Below are positions 1 to 10,877 of a stretch of DNA of 64,000 nt, piece by piece. Every line of letters begins with the position of its first letter. The first letter of the stretch is position 1. This DNA is from Isoetes taiwanensis (lineage: Eukaryota; Streptophyta; Lycopodiopsida; Isoetales; Isoetaceae), in NCBI GenBank assembly GCA_021234155.1, contig JAJEKV010000074.1, positions 124,001 through 188,000 of the forward strand. Direction: 5' to 3'. The notes under the pieces were generated by a model. The model had not been told where the DNA came from. It saw only the letters and a program-made list of their open reading frames with translations, and searched no databases. The translations under genes were made by a program, and so were the position numbers.

Positions 1-179
1 CCCATGACGTTGGCTCCCAATTCCTGTATTTTTGTTGCCATTGCAAGTCAACCTATAGTCAAATTCCCAAATAAGTTGAAATTAACCATTTGTTTATTCT
101 AGGTTGGCAACATAAAGATTCTGCTATTGGCCGTTGCCTATAATTTGGTCAAAGCAAAGAGACCATACCATGGAAATAT

Positions 180-951
180 TTGAGAGAAATTGAAAGCTTG
201 ATAGTTATACAATAATGTGCTTTGCCATTTTTCCTCTGAAATCGAGAATGTTGAGTTGCCACATAGAAGATTCGGTAGTTAGATTGAATAATGCGCCACG
301 TAATAATGGCTATGTTAATGCAGATGCAATAAGTTCCTGAGAAACAAAAACAAATTAGGAGCATATGAGGGACACGTTTTTTTTATAAGAAGAGCTTATC
401 AGTTCTCAAAATTAATTACCCCATAGAGTACAGAAAATACTTCGGAGTTGGTGAGTACCCAATCAGGAGGGCCATTAGCAATAAAAAAGCTCGTAAAAAG
501 CATAAGGCCTGCTTCAAATAGATAAGAATATGCAGTGACTGAAAGAGCTGCAGGGTACCTTGCCAGCACTCAAGCACTCGTACCTGTATTGGTGACATAA
601 AAGCCCACTCTGTTATGACTTCTTGCGGCATTATGCACATTCTTATCTGCTTTTAGGTGACATACCTGATAAGCTTAATTTTCTGCCATACAAAATGTGT
701 TTCCAATTAAGCAAATGATGCCAATGTGCCACATATCTATTCCTAAGTCCACAAGTACTGCTACAACCCATCCAACAGGCTCTGGTGAAGGCTTTCCTTC
801 CATTGCCCCTGGTAAATCAATGCCTAAAAAGCCATTTCCTACAACTGCAGGTTCTTTATATATTGCCATAACAAACGCTCCAGAGACGCAGAGGAGGACA
901 CCACCAAGCTTTGCCATTCCATTTAATCTCTTCAAGTTCAAAGCCTCTGCA
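180..951 (-). pseudogene. WAT1-related (EamA/DMT-type) transporter, decayed gene fragment
   Basis: WAT1-type proteins are multi-span membrane carriers of the drug/metabolite transporter superfamily in plants. Three exon-like blocks lie in order on the minus strand. Block 951-666 follows a TTTTCCAG acceptor and encodes the family signature GMAKLGGVLLCVSGAFVMA, then DLGIDMWHIGIICLIGN. Block about 573-420 encodes YPAALSVTAYSYLFEAGLM and ends at a GTAATT donor. Block 336 downward follows a CTCAG acceptor and reads ELIASALT in one frame and IAIITW in the next, both part of the same conserved stretch, so there is a one-base frame break. A TAA stop lies a few codons before the donor of the first block. 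The N-terminal half is absent and no convincing C-terminus is seen below position 240. Family assignment is firm; calling it a pseudogene rests on the stop and frame break, which could also be sequence errors. Confidence 0.7.
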
Positions 952-959
952 CTGGAAAA

Positions 960-3102
960 TAAGCGTACTCATTGTTTGTTATGTTCTGGTAACAGGGGAA
1001 AAGAAAATATAGGAAGACAATGCTTCACCTAACCCAACTTAAGGTACTGATTACATTCGGGTGGCACAAGGTGAAAATGATCAAACCCAGCGGAAAGTGA
1101 GATTGAAACAGCCAATCTATAGTACAAAAGCAGTTATTTATTAGGCATTTCCTTTTGCCATTCTATGTTCTTTCAAAAGCAGGCCAGCCTTACTTCTTTT
1201 ATTCCAGCATCCTTGCAGTTTTAGTCTCCCTTTTTTTTTTTTCCATTCACTAACTTTATCACTCCGAGTCTTGTTGCATTCAAGCTGTATATCAAGCCTA
1301 CTGCACATCTAAATGCAAAGCTATATGGATGCCTTTGAAAATTGAAATATAATCACCCTTGGTAATCATTAAACATTTGTTCCAGAACTCGACACAGACA
1401 GCCAACACATTTGTCTGGTTGCTTTTAGCATGACACCACAGCCATCAATTTGCAGTAATCTCATGCTCAACCCTCTTATCATTTGGCCACCTCACATGCA
1501 TACGCCTCAGAACCAGCACAACTTACATAGTCTAAAATTTTCAGTTTACAAATGATAACAAAACTCTCGCTAAAGGTCACTACACAAAGATCGTTGGCTA
1601 CTCCTTGCTGTCAAACAATTATTACACTCAAGGATCACAGAAGCCCATTTGTGCTTACTGCCTATGGCGCTGCATGCCAAATCATCAAACACAAACAGGG
1701 CCCTCTGAAGTTTTTGGCCAGGTTTTAAGATCTAACACCCAATACTTCCCTAATCTCTATACACTCTCCCATGTTCTTGAGCATTTCGTCAAATTTGCAT
1801 TGAATACTGTACTCTGTATGAGTTACTTCATTAAATCTTCAGGCATTTGGTGTCGGATCGAATTGATGTGATCTTTTCCGTTGCAAAAATCGAATTATGG
1901 GATCTTGTCCTTCATATTTTCCTTGAGCAACCCAATCTGCGACCTGCTTTTGTGGCCCATTTCTCAGGAGCTTCAGGCATCCTCGATCTATCATTAGTAC
2001 TTAAAACTCAGTAGTAAGTATATTCGGGCAAGATTTCTTGCAAACAGTGAGGATTAAACCCTGCCACAGGGATGGAGCCGATGAATTGATTTTGATTGAT
2101 TGGCTTTAAGCGCTCAATCTGGGGATGGATGCTCGGGAAAGGGCGGTGGATTCTGAAGGAGTGGGATCTGCTTAAAATCCATCATACAAACTGGTTACTG
2201 AAAGGAAAACCCATCGAATTAACCCATACCCCAAAAAACTAGATGCAGCCATCTAAACTTTGAACCATACCTTATACCACAACGAATTTAACCCGCAGGC
2301 GACTATCCACCACAAAACCTTGAGCCGAATTTGCGCGCACACATGCACAGCTCGCAGTCCACAGCTCCCAACTAGTCCGCAGACGCCCCCGCCGGAAGCT
2401 TTTCCCGATGCCAAATGTAATTTTTTTTTAGGTTTTTTTGCCCTGAAAGATTTATTTTTGGATTTTTTTTTGCCAGAAAATCACTTTTTTTTTTTTTTTG
2501 CTATTAATCATATATATAGGAAGATAATTCTAACACGGCAGAGGTATAAAATAAACAAGACATTGAAGTTAAGCTTAGCATGTATGTTAGGCCTTTAACA
2601 AACTAAAAGAATGTATGTTGCAATATTTCCCTTAGAGATGACATTTCTCAAAATCAATAGTGCGATTTAATTTGTTACAATGCAGCACTATAAATTTTCA
2701 TCAAAAAATAAATATGACACCTTATAACAGAACCAATAGTATACTGCTCAAAATGCGTACAATTGTTTTTGAGCACTAAATTGTTGGTGAGCAATCACGG
2801 GCAGTTCGCAGGTCCTTTTGAGTCGGATAAGTAGCTTAGCAGGACCTCAGGGTAGCACTACTTTACGCTATCAAGATGGATTTTGTATATGTTTATCTAA
2901 TAGGATGTTGCAGAATCAAAATTGGGTTGCTCAATACAATTCAAGACTTCATTGCCCTCTATTTCTCATGGTTGTTCATGAGAATTTTACAGTTTTACAA
3001 CAAGTTTTATCGACTCTTTAGTGCTCTCAAACTTGTTCCTCCTTTGCCACCTAGAGTCTCCCACAAGTCATTCTTCAAGAACACATGGTTTCCTCCAATG
3101 CA
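960..3102. other. No gene recognised; T-rich stretch
   Basis: No ORF here has recognisable motifs or consistent splice sites. Homopolymer T tracts lie at about 1231-1243 and 2418-2500. This could be flanking or intron sequence of the WAT1 relic plus unidentified repeats. Confidence 0.5.
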
Positions 3103-3163
3103 AAAATGACTCATAAGGAATAAGATTGTCCGAAAAGCATATTGATGATCATAATGCCCAAAG
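3103..3163. repeat. Dispersed repeat, copy also at 47122-47182
   Basis: About 60 bp here (AAAATGACTCATAAGG to ATAATGCCCAAA) recur in the same orientation at 47122-47182, next to the Copia integrase relic. It is probably a piece of the same Copia-like family. No conserved domain is visible in this copy. Confidence 0.6.
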
Positions 3164-3472
3164 GTCTCTCTGACTGAGCTGGGACAACAAATCGAAATTC
3201 CCATCATCAAAATGCGAAATGAATAGATTATAAATGAGATTACAAATGAGATCGCAAATCGAGAGATACAGCAGAGGAGGAACGTAAATTAAAAAACAAA
3301 CAAGAGAGAGACAGTCACGAAACATTTGTGTAGTCCTCTGCAGCGCACTTTATGTGTGTGTTTATCAAAAACACTGAGCAGAGAGCCACTGCCAGTTGCA
3401 CCATTCCTTCCTACCAAAAAAAAGAAGCAAAGGACAAAAATGAACAATAAACCATTGATTTTCTTACTATTT

Positions 3473-3612
3473 TTGGGAACTTACCGAGAACGACGGTGTT
3501 CAGAACGGCATTCCCGGTAACAAACTGTCCGGAACTGGAACTTGGCGTCCCAGAACGTAGAACCTTAGGGAACACATTCTGGAACGGGACGTGTTCGGAA
3601 CGACGTTCCCAA
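3473..3612. repeat. Short element bounded by TTGGGAAC/GTTCCCAA, rich in GGAACG motifs
   Basis: TTGGGAAC at 3473-3480 is inverted as GTTCCCAA at 3605-3612. Between them the motif (C)GGAACG or its complement recurs several times. It could be a small MITE or a fragment of a larger palindromic repeat. No target duplication is clear. Confidence 0.35.
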
Positions 3613-4189
3613 TAACTATGCTTTTAGGAGCAGGGATCCTTAATGTGAGCTTTGGATTGAGTTTGGCATTTTAGGTACATGAGTGCGCCACCAACCATGG
3701 CTGTGCCGCCAGTGCTCCTTACTAGTGGAATCACCGAGCCATCGAGCCATGGCAATCATAACATGTTATCAACTCATAATTCAAATTTCCAAGCTGTACC
3801 TCTTGCTTTTGGTCTCTATATTTCTATCTTGCAAAGGCAAATCGGACAACATAATTCTTAAGAAACTCTAGTAAGGATCTTAAAAGACTCTAATAGCGAT
3901 GCCAAAATGCGTTGTAAAATTTGAGAACTAATATTTATAAGCTTTCATGCTAGAACTTCGATTCCATTGGCAAAAAGAGCCATCGATATCATTTGAATTA
4001 TTTTGCAAAAAGAGCCATAAATGTTGCTTTTTAAATATGTCCCCTTTTTAGCTTTCTGGATACAAAATCTTCCCAATTGATTTCCACCTTTTTCTTCATA
4101 GACATAAGTTACATTAGCAACTACAGGTAAGTATTAGAGTTAGTGCTATATGCTCTATTCCATAAACTACGGCTTCCCCTGGACGCTAA

Positions 4190-4202
4190 ACTTCCATCAT
4201 CA

Positions 4203-4256
<54 letters not shown>

Positions 4257-4375
4257 CCATCGTCGTCATCGTCATCGTCGTCATCGCGTCATGCGTCATC
4301 GTCATCGTCATCGTCATCATATCGTCACCGTCATCGTCATCGTCATGCGTCATCGCCATCGCCGTCATCGTCATG

Positions 4376-4442
<67 letters not shown>

Positions 4443-4503
4443 CTCATCCTCATCCTCATCCTCATCCTCATCCTCATCCTCATCCTCATCCTCATCATCA
4501 TAT
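4190..4503. repeat. Compound hexanucleotide microsatellite (TCATCG)n then (TCATCC)n
   Basis: The tract is near-perfect TCATCG units from about 4195, with variant GCGTCATGCGTCATCG blocks in the middle (about 4288-4380). It then switches sharply at about 4440 to TCATCC units and ends in TCATCATCATAT. All frames are open and give Ser-, His/Arg- or Val/Ile-type low-complexity peptides. These are artefacts of the repeat and not genes. Confidence 0.95.
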
Positions 4504-4829
4504 TGAAATGCATCTTTGTTCCTCCACCTTTTTGCGCTGGTGCTTCCTTTCTTTTAAATTCTATAATTGAATAAATGTACCAATCGTAACCCTTCAAGTA
4601 AAGATGAAAAGTGTTCGTCACCTAGTTGATGCCAAGGATGATTTCTTGGTTTTCCACGATGGTCCTTAAAGATGAACTCTGAGGAGACTGGCACAGTTGG
4701 GTATCCATCAGAACTTGCAGAATGCTGTTTATAGGTTGTATGAAATTAAGACATCTCAAATTGCCACCATCGAGCCAATCTATTAACAACAGTGTGGGCG
4801 TACACCAGAGTTGTCCGTTCTCTCCATTA

Positions 4830-5629
4830 TGGCACAGAGTCTGGGGGAATAATACACAGTGAAAGGGCTAGATAAATTATAGACAAGGTTATGCAAATGT
4901 GTCGATCATTGATAAATAAATCAAAGTTATCTTATACGTAATTAAGGACCAAGGTTATTTGAAGAAAGAGATATTTAACTTTAGAAAAAGGTCAAGCCTC
5001 CATTTTAAAGGAAAGGGGAGACTCTGTTTAAAAGGAGGAGCCTATGATTAGAAGGGAGAACTAATCGTGATTGTAGAGAGGACAAACACCGACTATAATA
5101 GAGGAGCGTGTCAACGAGCAAATGGGGCCACATAGTAGAGCGATTAGAGTGGATAACATTTCATTAGGAATAGAAAAAGATTTCTGCAATGACATGGTAG
5201 TATATTCTGACATGATTATTATTATAAAGCCTCATCAGATATTCAACAACAGTCGATTACTTGATTCCGTGCTTGAAGACTGAACAATCCGTACAGAAAT
5301 TCCTATGGATCATAAGATGGATAAAATATCCAGGCAATTGAAGGTGGGCCTTAATATAAGATGATAATGATTAGAGCTATTACCTTTAGCCTGACACCGT
5401 AATAAAAAATCCTAGCCAGTTGATCAGAGATTGGAATTGCTAGAGCCAATGGTAATATGAATCCAAGGTGATAACCTTGCCTACAACATTTTTGGAGGTG
5501 GGTGGATCCGATTGGGTGGATAAGAACCGTATGCCATTTTTTCCTCACATTATATTAATTTTCAATCTATTGTCTTATTTAAATTGAGATTATAGTTAGT
5601 ATTCTCTTCAGTTTCTTCAATCCATATCA
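4830..5629 (+). repeat. 5' LTR of a non-coding LTR element (TRIM/LARD type)
   Basis: This 800-bp block starts with TGGCACAGAG and ends CATATCA. It aligns along its whole length with 6387-7346 once a SINE in the latter is removed. Examples are the shared stretches AGACTCTRTTTAAAAGGAG and the end TTCTTCAAT(C/T)CATATCA. A tRNA primer site-like sequence follows directly. The copies have diverged by many substitutions, so the element is old. No clear 5-bp target duplication is seen. Confidence 0.75.
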
Positions 5630-6386
5630 ATTGGTACCAAAAGGCAGTTCTGGTCTTTATAAACGGAGCTGTAGATGTCGGAACCATTGATGCAAGGCGT
5701 CCTTGTATATGAGCAAGGACTAGAGAAACACAGAGTTCTTATATATGAGCAAAACGAATTGAGTCTGAGGAAAAAAATTCAGTAGGTGAATTGAGATTAA
5801 GGGAAAAACAATAGAGAAGATTGATTAGGATCTAATAGAAAACAACCTAAACATGGAGTGGCCTTCCTTTTCACGCGTAGAATGATGCAGACAATGGAGT
5901 TATCTAAAATTCTTGACTAGCGATGTCTACTATAGGGATTAAAAGCTACAAAAATTTAACCATCTTGAAGATTACCTTTTAGTGGTTGAAGATGGATTTA
6001 GTAATTACCAACTTGTTTTGGCCATAAGAATATTTTGTTGCAATACAGAAGTGATACTTGGAATTTATAAGAATACAATGAACTATGAGTTCAAGGAATG
6101 GAAATTTGAAGGATCAAGAAACAATATTTCCTTGTTCAAGTAGAAGAAACCTACTTGAAGGATTAGAAAGGGGATCTTTCTTGTGCAAGTAAGGGAAACT
6201 TACTTGTAGGACCAGAAAGAATTACTGCTCAAAGGAGATCTGGGATGCTCAAAGTTGAGAAGGGAAGGACTAATGCACTTTTCAGAAGGCCATCAAATAT
6301 CAACTTTGAAAAGGGAAGCTTGTTGTTTTTCTTTCTAGGTTAATGGCAATCAAAGATGATCGATCATGAGAAGGGAAGGATTGTTA
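5630..6386 (+). mobile_element. Internal region of the non-coding LTR element, with primer site and polypurine tract
   Basis: Only about 757 bp separate the LTRs. TTGGTACCAAAAGGCAG at 5631-5647 resembles the initiator-Met tRNA primer site (usual form TGGTATCAGAGC). The purine run GAGAAGGGAAGGA at about 6368-6380 lies just before the 3' LTR. No gag or pol motif is seen, so replication would need proteins from another element. Around 6090-6225, three imperfect copies of a CAAGTAGAAGAAACCTACTTG-like palindrome recur. Confidence 0.65.
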
Positions 6387-7346
6387 TAGCATAGAGCTTG
6401 GGGAAATGGCCCACGGTGGAAGAGTTAGGGAAACTATGGGCAAAGCTATGCAAATGTATTGATCATCGATAAATAAGCCGAGGTTACCTTTAATTATAAT
6501 TGTAGTTAAGGCCCAAGGTTGTTTGAAGAAAGGGGTTCACCTTTAGAAAAAGGTCAAGTGGGCCTTTGGTCTAGTGGTAACACACTAATCCTAGAATATG
6601 TATGTGTCAAGTTCAAGGCTGTCCAGAGTTGCACTATGTATAGACCCATCCCATAGCCCATTGCAGGGCTGTATAGACCCATTCCATGGTTGCAGTGTTG
6701 TATGGATCCATCCCATAGCCCGTTATAGAGTTCCAGTGGACGTTAAAGTAATATCTATCTATATATTTATCTAAAGCAAGGGGAGACTCTATTTAAAAGG
6801 AGACGCTACAATTAGAAGGGATAGAAGATTGTGATTGTAGAAAGCAATGACTATAATAGAGAAGTGCATCAACGAGTAGATGGAGGCATAAAGCACAATG
6901 ACAAGATTAAACAAAGGTGGATTTTTGCAGCATGACATCGATGATTATTCCAAAACATCATCGGATATTCAACAGTAGCCAGTTACTCTCATTTCGTGCT
7001 TAGAGAGTGCACAATACTTACAAAAATTCCTATTGATCGTAAGATGGATGCTTATATCTAGGAAGTTGGAGGCGTGTCTTGGTATAGGACAGTGATGATT
7101 GGAGACAGTACCTTAGCCTGAAGTCTTAATCGGAAACCCGAACCAGTTGATTGAAGACTGGAATTGATAGAGCCAGTGGTGATTTGAAGCCAATGTGCTA
7201 GTCTTCCTTTTGGAGGTGGATCCAGTTGGGTAGAACAGAACTGTGCGCCCTATTTTTCCTCAAATTATATTAACCTTCTACCTGTTGTACTAGTTAGGCT
7301 GAGATTATAGTCAATATTGCTCTCCAATTTCTTCAATTCATATCAT
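6387..7346 (+). repeat. 3' LTR of the same element, interrupted by a SINE
   Basis: It matches the 5' LTR from TAGCATAGAG (TG decayed to TA) to TTCTTCAATTCATATCA. The match is broken after AGAAAAAGGTCAAG (about 6558) by a tRNA-headed insert and resumes near 6775 at GCAAGGGGAGACTC. About 10 bp of the LTR present in the other copy are missing at the insertion point. Confidence 0.75.
6559..6774 (+). mobile_element. tRNA-derived SINE
   Basis: The head carries a pol III A box, TGGTCTAGTGG (6567-6577), and a weaker B box, AGTTCAAGGCT (6610-6620), about 33 bp apart as in tRNA genes. The body has imperfect repeats of TATAGACCCATCCCATAGCCC. The 3' end is GTGGACGTTAAA (6736-6747) followed by a (CTAT)-rich tail. 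The insertion is absent from the matching position of the other LTR, which independently supports its limits. Confidence 0.8.
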
Positions 7347-7369
7347 CAACACTATTTGGGCTATATTGC

Positions 7370-8702
7370 CCAACACGAAGATGGAGGGGCAAAACTTTCT
7401 CATCATATCATTAGGCAGCTACTGTATGCAAATGAGGTGGATCTTTTAGTGCATACCCTTGCCAACATGTAACAACTTCTGAATGCCCGTGGCAGTTTTT
7501 GTCAAAATATTGGTATGTGACGTATTAGGGTGAAATAGCAGAGTTGGTACAAACATATAATATCTTGGTATAGATTTTAGGACCACTATACACTGGGATA
7601 CATGTATCCAAGAAAGGGCCAGTGCAGGTTGGAAGCTTGGTTGGAAGGCTTGTATGTTATGCAGAATAATAGCAACCAAGTTAAGCTCTATAATTGGTCC
7701 CATCAAGCACACTTATTTCGGGTGCTAGTTTCTGAGTTCTTCTCTATAGTGTAGAAGTATTGGGGTCCTAAGATATCACTTGACACATGAAGGATTTAAA
7801 ACATGTTCATAAAGCCTTATTGACTCCAGCATTTGGACTTGAGTCCATAGTCCCATATCTTTTTGTCTCGCAATAGACTAGATTTATTCCCTTACAATGC
7901 ACTAAAATGTAACACCATATATCTATTGCCAAAAGGTGGCCCGAATAGGGGACATGTGGCTACCAAGCCTTCCATACATATTGGCCATAGGTCCACAACG
8001 CGTTGAAGCCTGCTTAAAAGAGAAATATGCAGGGTGGCTATCTAGATGGAATGTCCAGGAGCAGGCATGTGTACACATGAACAATAATGTAGACTTGAAG
8101 CCGTACCTGGATACAAGCTTTTTCAGTAAACATGTTGGTGCTTTAGAGATGGTTAATATAAGGCATTATAGAACACAAATAAATCCTATGTTAGTTCGTG
8201 GCCCATAAGGATAAATGTTAGCTGGTCTATCCATGAAGAAGCGCAGAACAACTGCGGCTAATCGCACATATGCACATGGGAATAGGATCTCTTGGTGTTA
8301 TCGGATGGGAATGATTGAAGATGAGCACTATACTCTTCAAATTTGTCCAGCATTTGCCACTATCAGAGCAAAATATATTGGTCTGTTTACACCTAATTAG
8401 CCACTACATTGCTTTTCCAGATGCCTATGGTTATACTTGCATCATATATCACGGAGGTTCTTGACCAATGGGTCTATTTATGCCCACCTCCAAGACATGA
8501 TATCGTACTTCGTATATTTAGTAAGATTATTACTGTCAAGGTTTTTCCTTTAAAAAGCCTTCGAGACAAAAGCTTTTTTTAAGCTTGTACAGTAACAGGC
8601 TTATTGTGCTCTAACTCTTTTTGTATTGTGTTCCATAGATCTTTGGTCTCTGTGGACGATAAAAGTCAACTCTATTCTGTTCTATTCTATTCTATTCTAT
8701 TC
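7370..8702 (+). pseudogene. LINE (non-LTR retrotransposon) reverse transcriptase, 3' half, broken
   Basis: The RT active-site block reads RQLLYANEVDLLV near 7416-7450, where LLYADD is expected, so the catalytic pair is altered. It is followed by YLGIDFRTTIHW (about 7562) and LLYSVEVLGS (about 7740-7770), typical of the RT thumb in plant LINEs. The C-terminal part (about 7940-8390) ends with EDEHYTLQICPAFATIR, the usual Cys/His end of these ORF2 proteins. Frames change at least three times. The 3' end is CTGTGGACGATAAAAGTC (8651-8668) followed by a (TTCTA)n tail (about 8672-8703). The 5' half, including the endonuclease, is missing, as expected for 5' truncation during target-primed reverse transcription. 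Confidence 0.8.
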
Positions 8703-8703
8703 T

Positions 8704-10034
8704 TGATCTTTCGATCTAGAAGTTCTTCGTAATTGGTCACGAGCTCCTCTAACTTGAGGAGATCTATCTATGGAATCTTCATTTTTTCATGCATCCAAGT
8801 CGCTTCTACTCTACGAAGCTTATCATTTAATAGTTAAAAAAAGTTTTGAAATCTAGATAGTGCATCAAATGCCATGGCTGAGGGTGGTTAAAAAAAGAAA
8901 AGAAAAGAAAATTAGACTATTTGCAAGACAAAGCTTGGCACATGGCATGGAAGCTGAGGTGGATGTATTGACATAGACTGGTGGATCTAATTTGGTTGTG
9001 ACTGGGATAGCAAGTGTGATAAGAAAAAATGAGAAGTGTGAGGGGACAAATTCTGAGTGAATGAGTGAACATCAGAGGATGGTTGATGATGGGACAATGC
9101 TTGACAAGTTGTTTGAGGCCCATGTTATTTCTTATGTTCTCTCTTGTATGGAATTAGAGTAGTAGTGCTGGTGTTGTTTTTTTAGACTAAACTGCCATAC
9201 TATTTTTGCATATATCAAGCATAATGCCATCTTGTAAAATAGCCGCCGTTTGAGCGATTGAATGGGGATGGATATAACTAGAGCATAAAGTTGGGTCTTT
9301 TTAAGAATATTTTCTACTGATATTGTGGCAGTAATAGAATCTTATGGTGGCCTCAAAAATATATTCTGCGAGTTTAAATAGCCATTGTGAGGTCCTATCA
9401 AATGGAACCTTTGTGTTTAGTTGTTCTTGGATTAGACAAGCCAGTTTTCCTGATACTTTTGGATGTAGGATGAGTGCCACGTTATATGAAAAGTGCATAA
9501 TCATGGAATCAACTTGGACGCCTGGTTGGATGGGGTTAGCTAGTGACTAGCAGTGAGTGTCCAGGGTTTTTGAATCTAGTGATCAGTCTGTTATGGACCA
9601 ATTAACACTTTTAGGTTTAAAACCTGCTACTGATAATGCTCAGTAAGCTTTTTTTATAACTCACAAGGCGAGTAGAATGCACTAGCACTTCATGAGTACT
9701 TTATTTTTCTTGATGCTCCTTGGTAGTGTTTATTTGTTGATGCAGATGAGTTGGTTGTCGAGCCAGTAAACAAGACAAAACCATTGTTTGAAGCTTGAAG
9801 TTCCATTCATTCATTCCATTTCCTTGTAACTAAGGGGCTGATGCCATAGAATGTCCTTGTACGGGAACATATGCTCTAAGCTGATTTGTGTACTGCTACT
9901 AAAAAATATAGTTCTATACTTTGGAAGACTTTGTCTTAGTTTCTATGAATATTTAGATCAATGGATAGTTGTCTTGCTCTAATACATAGATGATATTTGT
10001 TCAATGAAAGCGCCCAAGGTTTTGAAATATGCAA
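8704..10034. other. No gene recognised
   Basis: The stretch is AT-rich with short ORFs lacking motifs or matched splice sites. A GAAAA repeat lies at about 8895-8910. It is probably old repeat or intergenic sequence. Confidence 0.4.
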
Positions 10035-10035
10035 T

Positions 10036-10110
10036 ACGAAGATTCGAACCTCTATCAAAATAATTTAATATCCTTATCAGAATGCTTTAACCAATGCAAT
10101 TAGCAAGGTA
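10036..10110 (-). repeat. tRNA-like remnant (decayed tRNA or SINE head)
   Basis: Read on the minus strand, an excellent pol III B box, AGGTTCGAATC, lies at 10051-10041. Upstream are an A-box-like TGCTAATTGCATTGG and CTGATAAGG, which resembles a tRNA-Ile anticodon arm. The acceptor stem cannot be paired, so it is not a working tRNA. It is either a tRNA pseudogene or the head of a third, minus-strand SINE. Confidence 0.45.
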
Positions 10111-10818
10111 ACATATTTATTTTTTTCTATTAAATATGTTTTTTTTTATAATACTTATTGAATTGTTTTAGGGGTATGGTCTATGGTCTCAGGAGTGGTG
10201 ATTTATGCATCCATGCCAAATCCCCATAGAACCCTCTGTTATTGTGCTACATAGTCAATAAATTATATGTACTAGTTCTTGAAGCTAGCAAAGTTCATGC
10301 GCGAATAAGAAAGAAATAGTGTCTAGAGGCCAAAATGTGGGAAATAAATAGGTCACGTAGCAATGCAAAAGGTCTATGATTGCAGAAAAAAGTAACTCAA
10401 TCAATTTAGGTTAGTCAATGGCTTAGCACATTATAGCATCTACCATTCATATTACAAGTTATAAAAAATGCGCGTGGTAGTATCTACAATTCGCATTATG
10501 ATTCAATTCAATTCACTTACTGGGTGCTTAAAAGAGTGAACTAAATCATAAAAGTCAAAAGAAGGAAAGAGGCAATCTTTACGTCAAGGCATACTCCTAG
10601 TGTCAAGGCATTTCATCTCGGGTCTGGTTGGTTACTGTGGTCAATTTGGGCGCATCATAGATTGCACATTTTTCAAGGCATTCATTCACCTGTTCATAGA
10701 GTCATTGTTGTAGACCTGGCTAAGATACTGATGGCTAATGACCCCCCGGGGGTCTCACCATTGAAACCCCGTATGACCCAAGAGCGTGACTGGGTAGGGG
10801 TTTTTTTGCACTCTCGAC

Positions 10819-10877
10819 GTCCGTATACGGACTGCTGCCTCATACGGTCGACCACCATTTCCCCCGTAGGTGGTCGA
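10819..10877. other. Palindrome plus hairpin cluster
   Basis: GTCCGTATACGGAC (10819-10832) is a perfect 14-bp palindrome. It is followed by a 9-bp-stem hairpin, TCGACCACC / GGTGGTCGA (10848-10856 and 10869-10877), with a 12-base loop. The GC-rich patch (10738-10920) contrasts with its AT-rich surroundings and may be a piece of a GC-rich retroelement. The function is unknown. Confidence 0.5.

Noticed and set aside
4143-4621. Overlapping long frames of Ser, His/Arg or Thr/Met repeats
   Set aside because: They are translations of the hexanucleotide microsatellite in every frame and strand.
10036-10110. Functional tRNA gene on the minus strand
   Set aside because: Only the B box is good; the acceptor and D stems do not pair.
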